Part shown: piece by piece, positions 30,469 to 46,765 of the stretch
Layout of the letters: each line of letters starts with the position of its first letter
Numbering within the stretch: the stretch's first letter is position 1
Origin: Eriocheir sinensis
Lineage: Eukaryota; Arthropoda; Malacostraca; Decapoda; Varunidae
NCBI RefSeq assembly: GCF_024679095.1
Contig: NW_026111671.1
Location: forward strand, 1-64,000
Length of the DNA: 64,000 nucleotides
Direction: 5' to 3'
Made by a program: the position numbers and the translations under genes
The notes under the pieces: generated by a model
What the model was told of the DNA's origin: nothing
The model's input: only the letters and a program-made list of their open reading frames with translations
The model's database searches: none

Positions 30469-32113
30469 GTAAATTTGTTTCAAAATATATATACGAATAC
30501 ACATAAAATAACGTTGATTTCTATAGGAATATATATACAAAATACACATGAAATGATGTAAATACGTATAAAAATATATATACAAAATACACATTAAATA
30601 CTGTAAATTCGCGTCAAAATAAATAAACAGAATATCAATAAAAGAATGGGTTATTGAATGAAAATAGATATACAAAATACACATAGAATAACCTAAATTT
30701 GTATCAAACTATATACAAAAATACACAAAAATATTTTAAATTTGTATGAAAATAAATATACAAAATACACATAAAATTAGGTAAATTTGTATTGAAATAC
30801 ATATACAAAATACACATAAAATAATTTAATTTGAATGAAAAGACATAAACAAATACACTTAAAATAACGTAAATTTGTATAAAAAAAATATATACAAAAC
30901 ACAAATAGAATAATGTAAAATCGTATCAAAATAAATACACAGAATATTAATAAAATAATGTAAATTTGTATGAAAATAAAGAGGCAAAATACCCATAAAA
31001 TAACGCATTTTTTTAATTTATAAAAATATATATACCAAAATACACATCAAAAAATTAAATTTGAATTGAAATAAATATATAAAAAACACATACAATAAGG
31101 TAAATTTGTATTGAAATAGACATGCAAAATACATATAAAACAATGTAAATTTGTTTCAAAATATATATACGAATACACATAAAATAACGTAGATTTCTAT
31201 AAAAATATATATACAAAATACACATAAAATGAAGTAAATACGTATAAAAAAATATATACAAAATACACATAAAATAATGTAAATTCGTATCAAAATAAAT
31301 AAACAAAATACCAATAAAAGAATGTGTATTTGTATAAATATAAATATACAAAATACACATAAAATAACGTAAATTTATATAAAACTATATACAAAAATAC
31401 ACAAAAGTAATTAAATTCGTATGAAAATAGATATACAAAATACAGATAAAATAAGCTAGATTTGAATTGAAATGTATAACCAAAATACATAAAATAATGT
31501 AAATTTGTATCAAAATATTTATAAAAATACATATAATAACGTAAATTTGTTTAAAAATATATAAACAAAATACACATTAAATAATGTAAATACGTATAAA
31601 AAATATGTACAAAATACACATATAATCATTTAATTCGTATCAAACTAAATAAACAAAATATTAATAAAATAAAGTAAATTTGTATGAGAAAACATATACA
31701 AATACACATAAAATAACGCTAATTTCTATAAAAATATATGTCCAAAAATGAACGTAAAATAAAGTAACTATGGATAAAAACATATATACAAAACACACAT
31801 TAAATAATGTAAATGCGTACATAAAATAACCTAAATTTGTATAAAACTATATACAAAAATACACAAAAATAATTTAAATTTGTATGAAAAGAAATATACA
31901 AAATACACATAAAATTAGGTGAATTTGTATTGAAATACATATACAAAATACACATAAAATAATGTAAATTTGAAAGAAAATATATAAACAAATACACATA
32001 TAATAACGTAAATTTGTATGAAATATATATACAAAATACACATTAAATGATGTAAATATGTATAAAAAAAATATATACAAAACACAAATAGAATAATGTA
32101 AAAGCGTATCAAA
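30469..32113 (-). repeat. Inverse block
   Basis: 15-mer lineage with AATAACGCATTTTTTTAA (30990) and CATCAAAAAATTAAATTTG, mark near 31317, then GAAAACATATACAAATAC (31688) and a partial second lineage to AAAGCGTATCAAAA. The 30700-31480 part matches 2790-3640 and 37250-38020. Confidence 0.84.
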
Positions 32114-32944
32114 ATTTACGTTGTTATATGTATTTTTATAAATATTTTGATTCAAATCTACATTATTCTATGTATTTTGTATATATATTTCAATTCAAAT
32201 TTAGCTTATTTTATCTGTATTTTGTATATCTATTTTCATACGAATTTAATTACTTCTGTGTATTTTTATATAGTTTTATATAAATTTACGTTATTTTATG
32301 TGTATTTTGTATATTTATATTTATACAAATACACATTCTTTTATTGGTATTTTGTTTATTTATTTTGATGCGAATTTACATTATTTTACGTGTATTTTGT
32401 ATACATTTTCTTATACGTATTTACTTCATTTTATGTGTATTTTGTATATATATTTTTATACAAATCTACGTTATTTTATGTGTAATCGTATATATATTTT
32501 GAAACAAATTTACATTGTTTTATATGTATTTTGCATATCTATTTCAATACAGATTTACCTTATTGCATGTGTATTTTGTATATTTATTTTAATACAAATT
32601 ATTTTTTTCATGTGTATTTTGGTATATATATTTTTATAAAAAATGCGTTATTTAATGGGTATTTTGCATCTTTATTTTCATACAAATCTACATTGTTTTA
32701 TTAATATTCTGTGTATTTGTTTTGATACGAGTTTACATTATTCTATTTGTGTTTTGTATATATTTTTTTATACATATTTACATTATTTAATGTGTATTTT
32801 GTATATTTTAAAACAAATTTACGTTATTTTATGCGCATCTGATAAAATATTTTGATACAAATTTACATTATTTTATGTATTTTGTATATATATTTCAATA
32901 CAAATTTAGTTTATTTTATGTATATTTTGTATATCTATTTTCAT
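32114..32944 (+). repeat. + block, inverted copy of 6703-7473
   Basis: Runs from TTTACGTTGTTATATG to TATTTTCATT. The shared junction with CGTATCAAAATAATTAAAC mirrors 6690-6715. Confidence 0.83.
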
Positions 32945-33617
32945 TCGTATCAAAATAATTAAACAAAATAGCAATAAAATAATGTAAATTTGCATGAGAA
33001 AACATATATAAATACGCATAAAATAACGCAAATTTCTAAAAAAAATATAAGTACAAAAATGCACATAAAATAAAGTAAATTTGCATAAAAATATATATAC
33101 AAAACACACATTAAATAATGTAAATGCGTACATAAAATAACCTAAATTTGTATAAAACTATATACAAAAATACACAAAAATATATATACAAAAAACAAAT
33201 AGAATAATATAAAATCGTATCAAAATAAATACACCGAATATTATTAAAATAATGTAAATTTGTATGAAAATAAAGATGCAAAATTCCCATCAAATAGCGC
33301 ATTTCTTACAAAAAAATATATACCAAAATACACATAAAATATTTAAATTTGTATTGAAATAACTATACAAAATGCACATACAATAAGGTAAACTTCTATT
33401 GAAAGAGATATGCAAAAATACATTTGAAACAATGTAAATTTTTTTCAAAATATATATACGAATACATATAAAATAACGTAGATTTCTATAAAAATATATA
33501 TACAAAATACACATAAAATTAAGTAAATACATATAAAAAAATGTAAACAAAATACACATAAAATAATGTAAATTCGAAACAAAATAAATAAACAAAATAC
33601 CAATAAAAGAATGTGTA
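32945..33617 (-). repeat. Inverse block
   Basis: Starts CGTATCAAAATAATTAAAC, passes AAATGCGTACATAAAATAAC (33122) and from 33185 corresponds to 21480-21914. Ends AAGAATGTGTATTCTGTG. Confidence 0.83.
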
Positions 33618-35060
33618 TTCTGTGTGTGTTCTGTGTATTTTTGTATATAGTTTTATACAAATTTACGATATTTTATGTGTATTTTGTATATTTATATTTA
33701 TACAAATACACATTCTTTTACTGGTATTTTGTTTATTTATTTTGATACGATTTTTATGTGTATTTTGTATTCATTTTTTTATACGTATTTTCTTCATTTT
33801 AAGTGTATTTTGTATATATTTTTATAGAAATCAACGTTATTTTATGTGTATTCGTATATATATTTTAAAACAAATTTACATTGTTTTATATGTATTTTGC
33901 ATGTCTATTTCAATAAAAATTTACCTTACAGTATGTGCATTTTTTATATTTATTTTAATACAAATTTTAATATTTTATGTGTATTTTGGTATATATATTT
34001 TTATAAAAAATGTGTTATTTTCTGGCTATTTTGCATCTTTATTTTCATACAAATTTACATTATTTTATTAATATTCTGTGTATTTATTTTGATACGATTT
34101 TACATTATTCTATTTGTGTTTTGTATATATTTTTTTATACATATTTACATTATTTAATTAGTATTTTGTATATATATTTGATACAAATTTACGTTATTTT
34201 AAGAGTATATTTTTATATATTTTCATTCAAATTTCCATTATTTTATGTGTATTTTGTATATGTATATCAATACAAATTTACCTAATTTTATGTGTATTTT
34301 GTATATTTAGTTTCATACAAATTTAAATTATTTTTGTGTATTTTTGTATATAGTTTTATACAAACTTAGGCTATTTTATGAGTATTTTGTATATCTATTT
34401 TCATACAAATACACATTCTTTTATTGATATTTTGTTTATTTATTTTGACGAGAATTTAAATTATTTAATGTGTATTTTGTATATATATTTTTATACGTAT
34501 TTACATCATTTCATGTGTATTTAGTATATATATTTCTATAGAAATCTACGTTGTATTATGTGTATTCGTATATAGATTTTTAAACAAATTTACACTTATA
34601 TGTGTATTTTGCATATTTTTTCAATACAAATTTACCTTATTGTATATGCATTTTGTATATTAATTTTAATACAAATTTAATTATTCTATGTGTATTTTTG
34701 TATATGTATTTTTATAAAAATATGCTTTATTTTATGGGCATTTTGCATCTTTATTTTCATTCAAAATCTACGTTATTTTATTGATATTCTGCTCATTCAT
34801 TTTGATACGATTTGACATTATTCTATGTGTATTTTGTATATATTTTTCATACAAATTTACGTTATTTTATGTGTATTTGTTTATATATTTTGACACAAAT
34901 TTACAATATTTTATGGGTATTTTGTATATATATTTCAAAAGAAATTTACCTAGTTTTATGTGTATTTTGAATATCTATTTTCATACAAACTCAAATTATT
35001 TATATGTATTTTTGAATATATTTCAATACAATTTTTAGTTATGTTATGTGTATTTTGTAA
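33185..35060. repeat. Segmental copy S2 (direct copy of 21480-23360)
   Basis: Same order, same - to + switch near 33617, same 703-bp higher-order unit and same GACGAGAATTTAAATT monomer as S1. The junction itself has gained a second TGTGTGTTCTG piece. Confidence 0.82.
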
Positions 35061-35329
35061 GTCTATTTTCATTCAAATATATATTATTTTATTGGTATTT
35101 TGTTGATTTATATTGATACGAATTTACATTATTTTATATGTACTTTTTATATATATTTTTATACGCATTTACATAATTTAATATTTATTTTGAATATATA
35201 ATTTTATACAAATTCATGGTATTTTATGTGTATTTGTATATATATTTTCATATAAATTTACATTATTTTATGTGTATTTTGTACATATATTTCATTACAA
35301 ATTTACCTTATTTTATGTTTATTTTGTAC
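33618..35329 (+). repeat. + monomer block
   Basis: Sister of 21915-23360, then continues through the TTGGTATTTTGTTGATTTA (35090) and TTCATGGTATTTTATG (35215) monomers shared with 1980-2200, 62740-62960 and, inverted, 51240-51430. Ends TTTATTTTGTACA. Confidence 0.85.
33710..34412 (+). repeat. Higher-order repeat unit, 703-bp variant (sister of 21994-22696)
   Basis: Same length and same diagnostic deletion (GATACGATTTTTATGTG) as 21994-22696. It also shares the CTTTTACTGGTATTTTG substitution. This is evidence for a segmental duplication rather than independent amplification. Confidence 0.78.
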
Positions 35330-35408
35330 AAAATTATATATTCAAAATAAATATTAAATAATGTAAATGCGTATAAAAATATATATACAAAGTACATATA
35401 AAATAATC
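35330..35408 (-). repeat. Very short inverse block (~79 bp)
   Basis: Under two monomers, AAATTATATATTCAAAATAA to AAAGTACATATAAAATAATC, identical in kind to 16485-16565. One of the shortest oriented blocks in the window. Confidence 0.8.
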
Positions 35409-36112
35409 TGCGTTATTTTATGTGTATTCGTATATATATTTTGAAACAAATTTACATTGTTTTATGTGTATTTTGCATATTTTTTTAATACAAATTTACC
35501 TTATTGTATGTGCATTTTGTATATTAATTTTAATACAAATTTGATTAATCTCTGTGTATTTTTGTATATGTATTTTTAAAAAAATATGCTTTATTTTATT
35601 GGTATTTTGCATCTTTATTTTCATACAAATTTACATTATTTTATTGATATTCTGTATATTTATTTTGATATGATTTTACATTATTCTATGTGTATTTTGT
35701 GTATATATTTTATATAAAATGTATTTGTTTTCATTTCATACAAATCTACATTATTTTATGTGTTTTTGTACATGTATTTAAATACAAATTTAACTAGTTA
35801 TATGTATATTTTGTATATCTATTTTGTATGTATATTTTCATAGAAATTTACTCTATTTTATGAGTATTCGTATATATATTTTGATACAAATTTACATTAT
35901 TAATGTGTATTTTGCATATCTATTTCAATACAAATTAACTTTATTGTACGTTGATTTTGTATATTTATTTTAATACAAATTTAATTATTTTATGTCTTTT
36001 TGTATATATATTTTTATGCAAATATGTGTTATTATATGGATTTTTTGCATCTTTATTTTCATACAAATTTACATTATTTTATTGATATTCTCTTTATTTA
36101 CTTTGATACGAT

Positions 36113-36361
<249 letters not shown>

Positions 36362-37224
36362 CATTTTGTATATATATTTTATTCAAATTGACATTATTTT
36401 ATGTGTATTTGTTTATATATTTTCATACATATATAGATTATTTTGTGTTTTTTGTATATATTTTTCTACGTATTTAAATTATTTTATGTGTATTTTGTAT
36501 ATACATTTTCATAAAAAATTACGTTATTTTATTGTGTGTATAAGTATATATTTTGATACAAATTCTATACAAATTCATGTTATTTAATGTGTATTTGTAT
36601 ATATATTTTCATACAGATTTATATTATTTGATGTGTATTTTGAATACATTTTTTTATTCGTATTTACTTAATTTTATGTGTATTTTGTATATATAATTTT
36701 ATAGAAATCTACGTTTTTTTATTTGTATTCGTATATATATTTTGAAACAAATTTACATTGTTTTATATGTATTTTTGCATATCTCTTTCAATACAAATTT
36801 ACCTTATTGTATGTGCATTTTGTATATTTATTTCAATACAAATTAAAAAAAATTATGTGTATTTTGGTATATATATTTTTATAAGAAATGCGCTATTTTA
36901 TGGGAATTTTGCATCTTTATTTTCATACAAATTTACATTATTTTATTGATATTCGGTGTATTTATTTTGATACGATTTTACATTATTCTATTTGCTTTTT
37001 GCATATACTTTTTTTATAAATATTTACATTATTTAATGTGTATCTTGCATGTATATTTTATACAAATTTATTATCTATTATCTATTTTCATGCAAATACA
37101 CATTCTTTTCATGATATTTTGTTTATTTATTTTGACACGAATTTACATTATTTCATATGTATTTTGTATATATATTTTTATACGTATTTACATAATTTCA
37201 TATGTATTTTGTATATATATTTAA

Positions 37225-38252
37225 TAGATATTCAAAATACACATAAAATAACCTAAATTTGTATCAAACTATATACAAAAATACACAAAAATATTTTAAA
37301 TTTGTATGAAAATAAATATACAAAATACACATAAAATTAGGTAAATTTGTATGGAAATACATATACAAAATACACATAAAATAATGTAAATTTGAATGAA
37401 AATGCATAAACAAATACACTTAAAATAACGTAAATTTGTATAAAAAAATATATATACAAAACACAAATAGAATAATGTAAAATCGTATCAAATAAATACA
37501 CAGAATATTAATAAAATAATGTAAATTTGTATGAAAATAAGGAGGCAAAATACCCATAAAATAACGCATTTTTTTTTATTTATAAAAATATATATACCAA
37601 AATACACATAAAAAATTAGATTTGTATTAAAATAAATATATAAAAAACACATACAATAAGGTAAATTTGTATTGAAATAGATATGCAAAATACATATAAA
37701 GCAATGTAAATTTGTTTCAAAATATGTATACGAATACACATAAAATAACGTAGATTTCTATAAATATATATAAACCAAATACACATAAAATGAAGTAAAT
37801 TCGTATAAAAAAATGTATACAAAATACACATAAAATAATGTAAATTCGTATCAAAATAAATAAACAAAATACCAATAAAAGAATGTGTATTTGTATAAAT
37901 ATAAATATACATAATACACATAAAATAACGTAAATTTATATAAAACTATATACAAAAATACACAAAAGTAATTAAATTTGTATGAAAATATATACAAAAT
38001 ACTTTCAAAATAAGCTAAATTTGAATTGAAATATACAAAATACATGAAATAAAGTAAATTTGTATCAAAATATTTATACAAATACACATATAATAACGTA
38101 AATTTGTATGAAAATATATAAACAAAATACACAATAAATAATGTAAATACGTATAAAAAAATATGTACAAAATACACATATAATCATGTAATTCGTATCA
38201 AAATAAATAAACAAAATACCAATAAAATAATATAAATTTGTATGAGTAAACT
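37225..38252 (-). repeat. Inverse block, 15-mer lineage
   Basis: Starts ATATTCAAAATACACATAAA. Monomers at 37560-37610 carry the ATTTTTTTTTATTTATAAAA variant also at 805 and 24365. The mark at 37877 and J1 at the end match 1108-1485 and 3501-3880. Confidence 0.85.
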
Positions 38253-39254
38253 TGTATGTTGCATATTTTTTCAATACAAATTTACCTTATTATATACGCA
38301 TTTTGTATATTAATTTTAATACAAATTTAATTATTCGATGTGTATTTTTGTATCTGTATTTTTATAAACATATGTTTTTTTGGGGGGGTATTTTGCATCT
38401 TTATTTTCATACAAATTTACATTATTTTATTGATATTCTGCTCTTTCATTTTGATACGAATTGACATTATTCTATGTGTATTTTGTATATATTTTTCATA
38501 CAAATTTACGTTATTTTATGTGTATTTGTTTATATATTTTGACACATTTACAATATTTTATGGGTATTTTGTATATACATTTCAAAAGAAGTTTATATTA
38601 TTTTATGTGTATTTTGTATATCTATTTTCATACAAACTTAAATTATTTTATATGTATTTTGTATATATATTTTATACAATTTACATTATTTTATATTTAT
38701 TTTGAATATATATTTTATACAAATTCATGGTATTTATATATGTATTTGTATATATATTTTCATATAAATTTACATTATTTTATGTATTTTGTACATATAT
38801 TTTATTACAAATCTACCTTATTTTATATTTATTTTCTATATATTTTTTATATTTATATTTATCCAAATACACATTCTTTTATTGGTATTTTGTTTATTTA
38901 TTTTAACTCGAATTTACATTATTTTATGTGTATTTTATATATATTTTGAAACAAATTTACATTGATTTATATGTATTTTTGAATATCTCTTTCAATACAA
39001 ATGCACTATTTTATCGGAATTTGTATCTTTATTTTACAAACAAATTTACATTATTTTATTAATATTCGGTGTATTTATTTTGATACGATTTTACATTATT
39101 CTATTTGTTTTTTGTATATAATTTTTTATACATATTTACATTATTTAATGTGTATCTTGCATATATATTTTATACAAATTTATTATCTATTATCTATTTT
39201 TATACAAATACACATTCTTTTCATGATATTTTGTTAATTTATTTTGACACGAAT
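38253..39254 (+). repeat. + block, partly averaged sequence
   Basis: J1-proximal lineage to about 38580, with the G7 run at 38382-38388. 38580-38930 looks smoothed towards the consensus with shortened T runs. From 38935 it is the inverted counterpart of 21337-21760, with an internal deletion at CAATACAAATGCACTATTTT. Ends TTGACACGAAT. Confidence 0.8.
38382..38388. other. G7 homopolymer
   Basis: Seven consecutive G, the longest G run I see in the window. Sister copies (1615, 4012, 25164) read ATTTTTTGGGTATT, i.e. three G. Either a slippage mutation or a base-calling error. Confidence 0.9.
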
Positions 39255-39865
39255 AAACATTAAATAACATGAATTTGTATAAAATTTTTATCAAAATATA
39301 TACTTATACACACAATAAAATAACGTAATTTTTTTATGAAAATGTATATACAAAATACACATAAAATAATTTAAATACGTAGAAAAATATATATACAAAA
39401 AACACATAAAATAAGGTAAATATGTATGAAAATATATAAACAAATACACATAAAATAATGTAAATTTGGATAAAATATATATACAAAATGAACATTAAAT
39501 AATGTAAATATATATATAAAAAAATATATACAAAAACCACATAGAATAATGTTAAATCGTATCAAAATAAATAGAGAATATCAATAAAATAATGTAAATT
39601 TGTATGAAAATAAAGATGCAAAATATCCATATAATAACGCATATTTGCATAAAAATATATATACAAAAAGACATATACAATAGTTAAATTTGTATTAAAA
39701 TAAATATACAAAATGCACGTACAATAAAGTAAATTTGTATTGAAATAGATATGCAAAATACACATTAATAATGTAAATTTGTATCAAAATATATATACGA
39801 ATACTCATAAAATAGAGTAAATTTCTATGAAAATATACATACAAAATAGATATACAAAATACACA
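39255..39865 (-). repeat. Inverse block
   Basis: Inverted copy of 20628-21336 without its (TA)n expansion: ACTTATACACACAAT, ATAATAACGCATATTTGC and AGAGTAAATTTCTATG monomers. Ends in ACACATGTGT, a 10-bp palindrome at 39861-39870 marking the switch. Confidence 0.85.
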
Positions 39866-40693
39866 TGTGTATTTGTTAAAAATATTTTGAAACGAATTTA
39901 ATTTATTTTATGTTTTGTATATATATATATCAATTCAAATTTAGCTTATTTTGTGTGTATTTTGTATATCTATTTTCATAAAAATTTAATTACTTCTGTG
40001 TATTTTTGTATATAGTTTTATACAAATTTACGTTATTTTATGTGCATTTTGTATATTTATATTTATACAAAAACACATTCTCTTATTGGTATTTTGTTTA
40101 TTTATATTTATACGAATTTACATTATTTTATGTGTATTTTGTATACATTTTTGATTCGTATTTACTCAATTTTATTTGTATTTTGTATATATATATATAT
40201 TTATAGAAATCTACGTTATTTTATGTGTATTCGTATATATATTTTGAAACAAATTTACCTTGTTTTATATGTTTTTTGCATATCTATTTCAATACAAATT
40301 TACCTTATTGTATGTGCATTTTGTATATTTATTTTAATATAATTTTATAAAAAATGCGCTATTTTATAGGTATATTGCATCTTAGTTTTCATACAAATGT
40401 ACATTATTTTATTAATATTCTGTGGATATATTTTGATACGATTTTATATTATACTATTTGTGTTTTGTATATATTTATTTATACATATTTTCATTATTTA
40501 ATGTGTATTTTTTATATATATTTTATACAAATTAACGTTATTTTAAGTGTATTTCTTTATATAATTTAATTCAAATTTACATTATTTTAAGTGTATTTAG
40601 TATATGTATTTCAATACAAATTTACCTAATTTTATGTGTATTTTGTATATTTATTTTCATACAAATTTAAATTATTTTTGTGTTTTTTTGTAT
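39866..40693 (+). repeat. + block
   Basis: Copy of 10470-11329: GTGTATTTGTTAAAAA, TACTTCTGTG, CATTCTCTTATTGG, ATTTTTGATTCGTATTTAC. Between 40335 and 40347 a monomer is truncated (TTTAATATAATTTTATAAA), unlike P1. Ends GTATAAGCATATAG. Confidence 0.85.
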
Positions 40694-40720
40694 AAGCATA
40701 TAGAGTAAATTTCTATGAAA

Positions 40721-40881
<161 letters not shown>

Positions 40882-43249
40882 AATACATCTAAAAAAATGA
40901 AAATTCGTATCAAAATAAATAAAGAAAATTCCGATAAAAGAAGGTATATTTGTAGGAAAATAAATATACAAAATACACATAAAATTACGAAAATTTGAAT
41001 AAAAATATATACAAAAAACAAAAAAAAAAAAAAATTTCAATTTGTATGAAAATAGATATACAAAATACACATATAATTACTTACATTTTTATTTAAATAC
41101 ATGTACAAAATTCACATAAAATAATGTAAATTTGTATGAAATGAAAACAAATTCACATAAAATAACGTACATTGGTATAAAATAGATATACAAAATATAA
41201 ATAGAATAATGTAAAATCGTATCAAAATAAATACACAGAATATCAATAAAATAATGTAATTTTGTATGAAAATAAAGATGCAAAATAACCATAAAATAAA
41301 GCATATTTTTATAAAAATACATATACAAAAATACACATAGAATAGCTAAATTTGTATTAAAATTAATATACAAAATGCACGTACAATAAGGTAAATTTTT
41401 ATTGAAAAAATATACAAAATGCACATAAAACAATGTATATTTGTTTCAAAATATATATACGAATACACATAAAATAACGTATATTTCTATAGAAATATAT
41501 ATACAAAATACACATGAAATGACGTAAATACGTATAAAAATATATATACACAATACACATTAAATAATGTAAATTCGCATCAAAATAAATAAACAAAATA
41601 TCAATAAAAGAATGTGTATTTGTATGAAAATAGATATACAAAATACACATAAAATATTGAAAATTTGTATAAAACTCTATACAAAAATACACAAAAAATA
41701 ATTTAAGTTTGTATAAAATGTGCATACAAAATACACATGAAATTAGGTAAATTTCTATTGAAATACATATACAAAATACACATAAAATAATGTAAATTTG
41801 AATAAAAATATATAAACAAATACACTTAAATAACGAAAATTTGTATGAAATATATATAGAAAAAACACATTAAATAATGTAAATATGTATAAAAAAATAT
41901 ATACAAAACACAAATAGAATAATGTAAAATAGTATCAAAATAAATACACAATATTAATAAAATAATGTAAATTTGTATGAAAATAAAGATGCAAAATACC
42001 CATAAAACAACGCATTTTTTATGAAAATATATATACCAAAATGCACATAAAATATTTAAATTTGTATTACAATAAATATACAAAATGCACATAAAATAAG
42101 GTAAATTTGTATTGAAAGAGATATGCAAAATACATATAAAACAATGTAAATTTGTTTCAAAATATACATACGAATACACATAAAATAACGTAGATTTCTA
42201 TAAAATATATATACAAAATACACATAAAATGAAGTAAATACGTATAAGAAAATGTATACAAAATACATATAAAATAATGTAAATTCGTATCAAAATAAAT
42301 AAACTAAATGCCAATAAAAGAATGTTTACTTGTATAAATATAAATATAAAAAATACACATAAATTAACGTAAAATTGTATAAAACTATATACAAAAATAA
42401 ACAAAAATGATTAAATTTGTGTGAAAATAGATATACAAAAGACACATAAAATAAGCTAAATTTGAATTGAAATAAATATAGAAAATACGTAAAATAATGT
42501 AAATTTGTATCAAAATATATATTCAAATACACATATAATAACGTAAATTTGTATAAAAATATATAAACAAAATACACATTAAATAATGTAAATACGTATA
42601 AAAGATATGTTCGTAATGTAGAAATTTATAAAATTAAAGATGCAAAATACCCATAAAATATCTCATATTTAAAAAAAATATATATACAAAAATACACATA
42701 AAATAATTAAATTTGTATTAAAATAAATATACAATATACACATACAATAAGATAGATTTTTATTGAAATAGATATGCAAAAAACACATAAAATAATGAAA
42801 ATTTTTATCAAAATATATATGAATACACACAATAAAATTACGTAAATTTTTATGAAAATATATATACAAAATACACATAAAATAATGTAAATACATAGAA
42901 AAATATATATACAAAATACACATAAAATAATGTAAATTCGTATCAAAATAAATAAACAAAATTTCCTCTGAAAGAATGTATATGTGTAGGAAAATATATA
43001 TACAAAATACAAATAAAAAAAAAATTGTATAAAAATAATACAAAAATACACAAAAATAATTTAAATTTGTTTGAAAATAGATATGCAAAATACAAATGAA
43101 ATTAGGCAAATTTTATTGAAATACATATACAAAATACATAAAATAATGTAAATTTGTATGAAAATATATAAACAAATACACATAAGATAACGTAGATTAT
43201 CATAAAATATATGTACAAAATATACATTAAATAATGTAAATATGTGTAA

Positions 43250-43369
<120 letters not shown>

Positions 43370-46300
43370 CACAGAATAACGTAAAATCGTATCAAAATAA
43401 ATAAACAGACAATCAATAAAATAATGTAAATTTGTATGAAAATAAAGATGCAAAATACCCATATAATAACGCATATTTGTTTAAAAATATATATACAAAA
43501 ATATACATAAAATAATTAAATTTCCATAAAAATAAATATACAAAAGGCACAAACAATAAAGAAAATTTGTATTGAAATAGATATGCGAAATACACATAAA
43601 TAATGTAAATTTGTATCAAAATATATATACGAATACACATAAAATAGAGTAAATTTCTATGAAAATATATATTCAAAATACATTTAAAATTATGTAAATA
43701 AGTATAAAAATATATATATCAAATACACCTAAAATAATGAAAATTCGTATCAAAATAAATAAACAAAATTCCGATAAAAGAACGTATATTTGTAGGAAAA
43801 TAAATATACAAAATTCACATAAAATTACGAAAATTTGAATAAAAATATATACTAAAATACACAAAATTAATTTCAATTTGTATGAAAATAGATATACATA
43901 ATACACATATAATTAGTTAAATTTGTATTTAAATACATGTACAAAATACACATAAAATAATGTAAATTTGTATGAAATGAAAACAAATTCACATAAAATA
44001 ACGTTCATTTGTATGAAATATATATACAAAATATACATAGAATAATGTAAAATCGTATCAAAATAAATACACAGAATATCAATAAAATAAGGTAAATTTG
44101 TATGAAAATAAAGATGCAAAATACCCATAAAATAAGGCATTTTTTTATTAAAATACTTATACAAAAATTCACATAGAATAATTAAATTTGTATATAAATT
44201 AATATACAAAATGCAGGTACAATAAGGTAAATTTATATTGAAAAAATATGCAAAATGCACATAAAACAATGTATATTTGTTTCAAAATATATATACGAAT
44301 ACACATAAAATAACATATTTCTATAGAAATATATATACAAAATACACATGAAATGACGTAAATACGTATAAAAATATATATACACAATACACATTAAATA
44401 ATGTGAATTCGCGTCAAAATAAATAAACAAAATATCAATAAAAATGTGTATTTGTATGATAATAGATATACAAAATACACATAAAATATTTTAAATTTAT
44501 ATAAAATTCTTTTTATAAAAATATATATACGAAAATAATAAAATATCTAAATTTGTGTTACAATAAATATACAAAATGCACATACAATAAGGTAGATCTA
44601 TATTGACATAGATATGCTAAATACATATAAAACAATGTAAATTTGCTTCAAAATATATATACCAATACACATAAAATAACGTAGATTCCTATAAAAATAT
44701 ATATATACAAAATACACATTAAATGAAGTAAATACGTATAAGAAAATGTATACAAAGTACACATAAAATAATTAAATTTGTATTAAAATAAATATACAAA
44801 ATACACATAAAAAAAGGTAAATCTATATTGAAATAGATATGCAAAATAAACATAAAATAATGTAAATTTGTATCAAAACATATACTAATACACTCAATAA
44901 AATAACGTAAATTTTTATGAAAATATATATAAAAAATACACATAAAATAATGTAAATACGTAGAAAAATATATATACAAAATACACATAAAATTATGTAA
45001 ATTCGTATGAAAATAAATGAACAAAATTCCACTAAAAGAATGTATATTTGTAGGAAAATATAAATACAAAATACAAATAAAATAACTAAAATTTGTATAA
45101 AAATATATAAAAAATACATAAAAATAATTTAAATTTATTTGAAAATAGATATGCAAAATACACATAAAATTAAGCAAATCTGTATTGAAATACATATACA
45201 CATTACACATAAAATATTGTAAATTTGTATGAAAATATATCAACAAATACACATAAAATAGCGTAAATTTATATAAAATATATATACAAAATATACATTA
45301 AATAATGTAGATGTGTATAAAAATATATATACAAAATACACATAGAATAAAGTAAAATCGTATCAAAATAAATAAACAGAATATCAAGAAAATAATGTAA
45401 ATTTGTATGAAAATAAAGATGCAAAATACCCAAATAATAACGCATATTTTTACAAAAATATACATAAAATAATTAAATTTGTATTAAAATAAATATACAA
45501 AATACACATACAATATGGTAAATTTGTATTGAAATAGATATGAAAAATAAACATAAATAATGTAAATTTGTATCAAAATATATATACGAATACCCATAAA
45601 ATAGAGTAAATTTCTATGAAAATATATATTCAAAACACAAATAAAATTATATAAATAAGTAAAAAAATATACATATCAAATACACATAAAATAATGTAAA
45701 TTCGTATAGAAATAAATAAACAAAACTACGATAAAAGAACGTATATATGTAGGAAAAAAAATATACAAAATATATTTGTATAAAAATATATACAAAAATA
45801 CACAAAATTAATTTCAATTTGTATGAAAATAGATATACAAAATACTCATATAATTAAATAAATTTGTATTTAAATACATGTACAAAATATACATAAAATT
45901 AGGTAGATTTGTATTGAAATACATATACAAAATACACATAAAATAATATTTAAATTTGAATGAAAATATATAAAAAATACACCTAAAATTACGTAAATTT
46001 GTATAAAATATATATAAAAAATACACATTAAATTATGTAAATATGTATAAAAAAATATATATACAAAACACAAATAGAATAATATAAAATAGTATAAAAA
46101 TAAATACACAGAATCTTAATAAAATAATGTAAATTTGTATGTAAATTAAGATGCAAAATACCCATAAAGAAACGCATTTTTTTTATAAAAATATATATAC
46201 CAAAATACACATAAAATATTTGAATTTGTATTAAAATAAATATACAAAATGCACATACAATAAGGTAAATTTGTATTGAAATAGATATGCAAAATACATA

Positions 46301-46765
46301 TAAAACAATGTAAATTACACATAAAAAGAAGTAAATACGTATAAACAAATGTATACAAAATACACATAAAATAATGTAAATTCGTATAAAAATAAATAAA
46401 CAAAATACCAATAAAAGAATGTGTATTTGTATAAATATAAATATACAAAATACACATAAAATAATGTAAATTTGTATTAAACTATATACAAAAATACACA
46501 GAAGTAATTAAATTTGTATGAAAATATATATACAAAATAAAAATAAAATAAGCTAAATTTGAATTGAAATGTATATACAAAATACATAAAATAATGTAAA
46601 TTTGTATCAAAATATTTACACAAATACACATTTAATAACGTTAATTTGTTTAAAAATATATAAACAAAATACACATTAAATAATGTAAACACGTATAAAA
46701 AACATGTACAAAATACACATATAATCATGTAATTCGTATCAAAATAAATAAACAAAATAGCAATA

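Noticed and set aside
41020..41034. Poly(A) run as a retrocopy or non-LTR element tail
   Set aside because: The run lies inside a monomer whose sisters have ACAAAAAAACAAAAAAATAAA here. No element body or target-site duplication is present.
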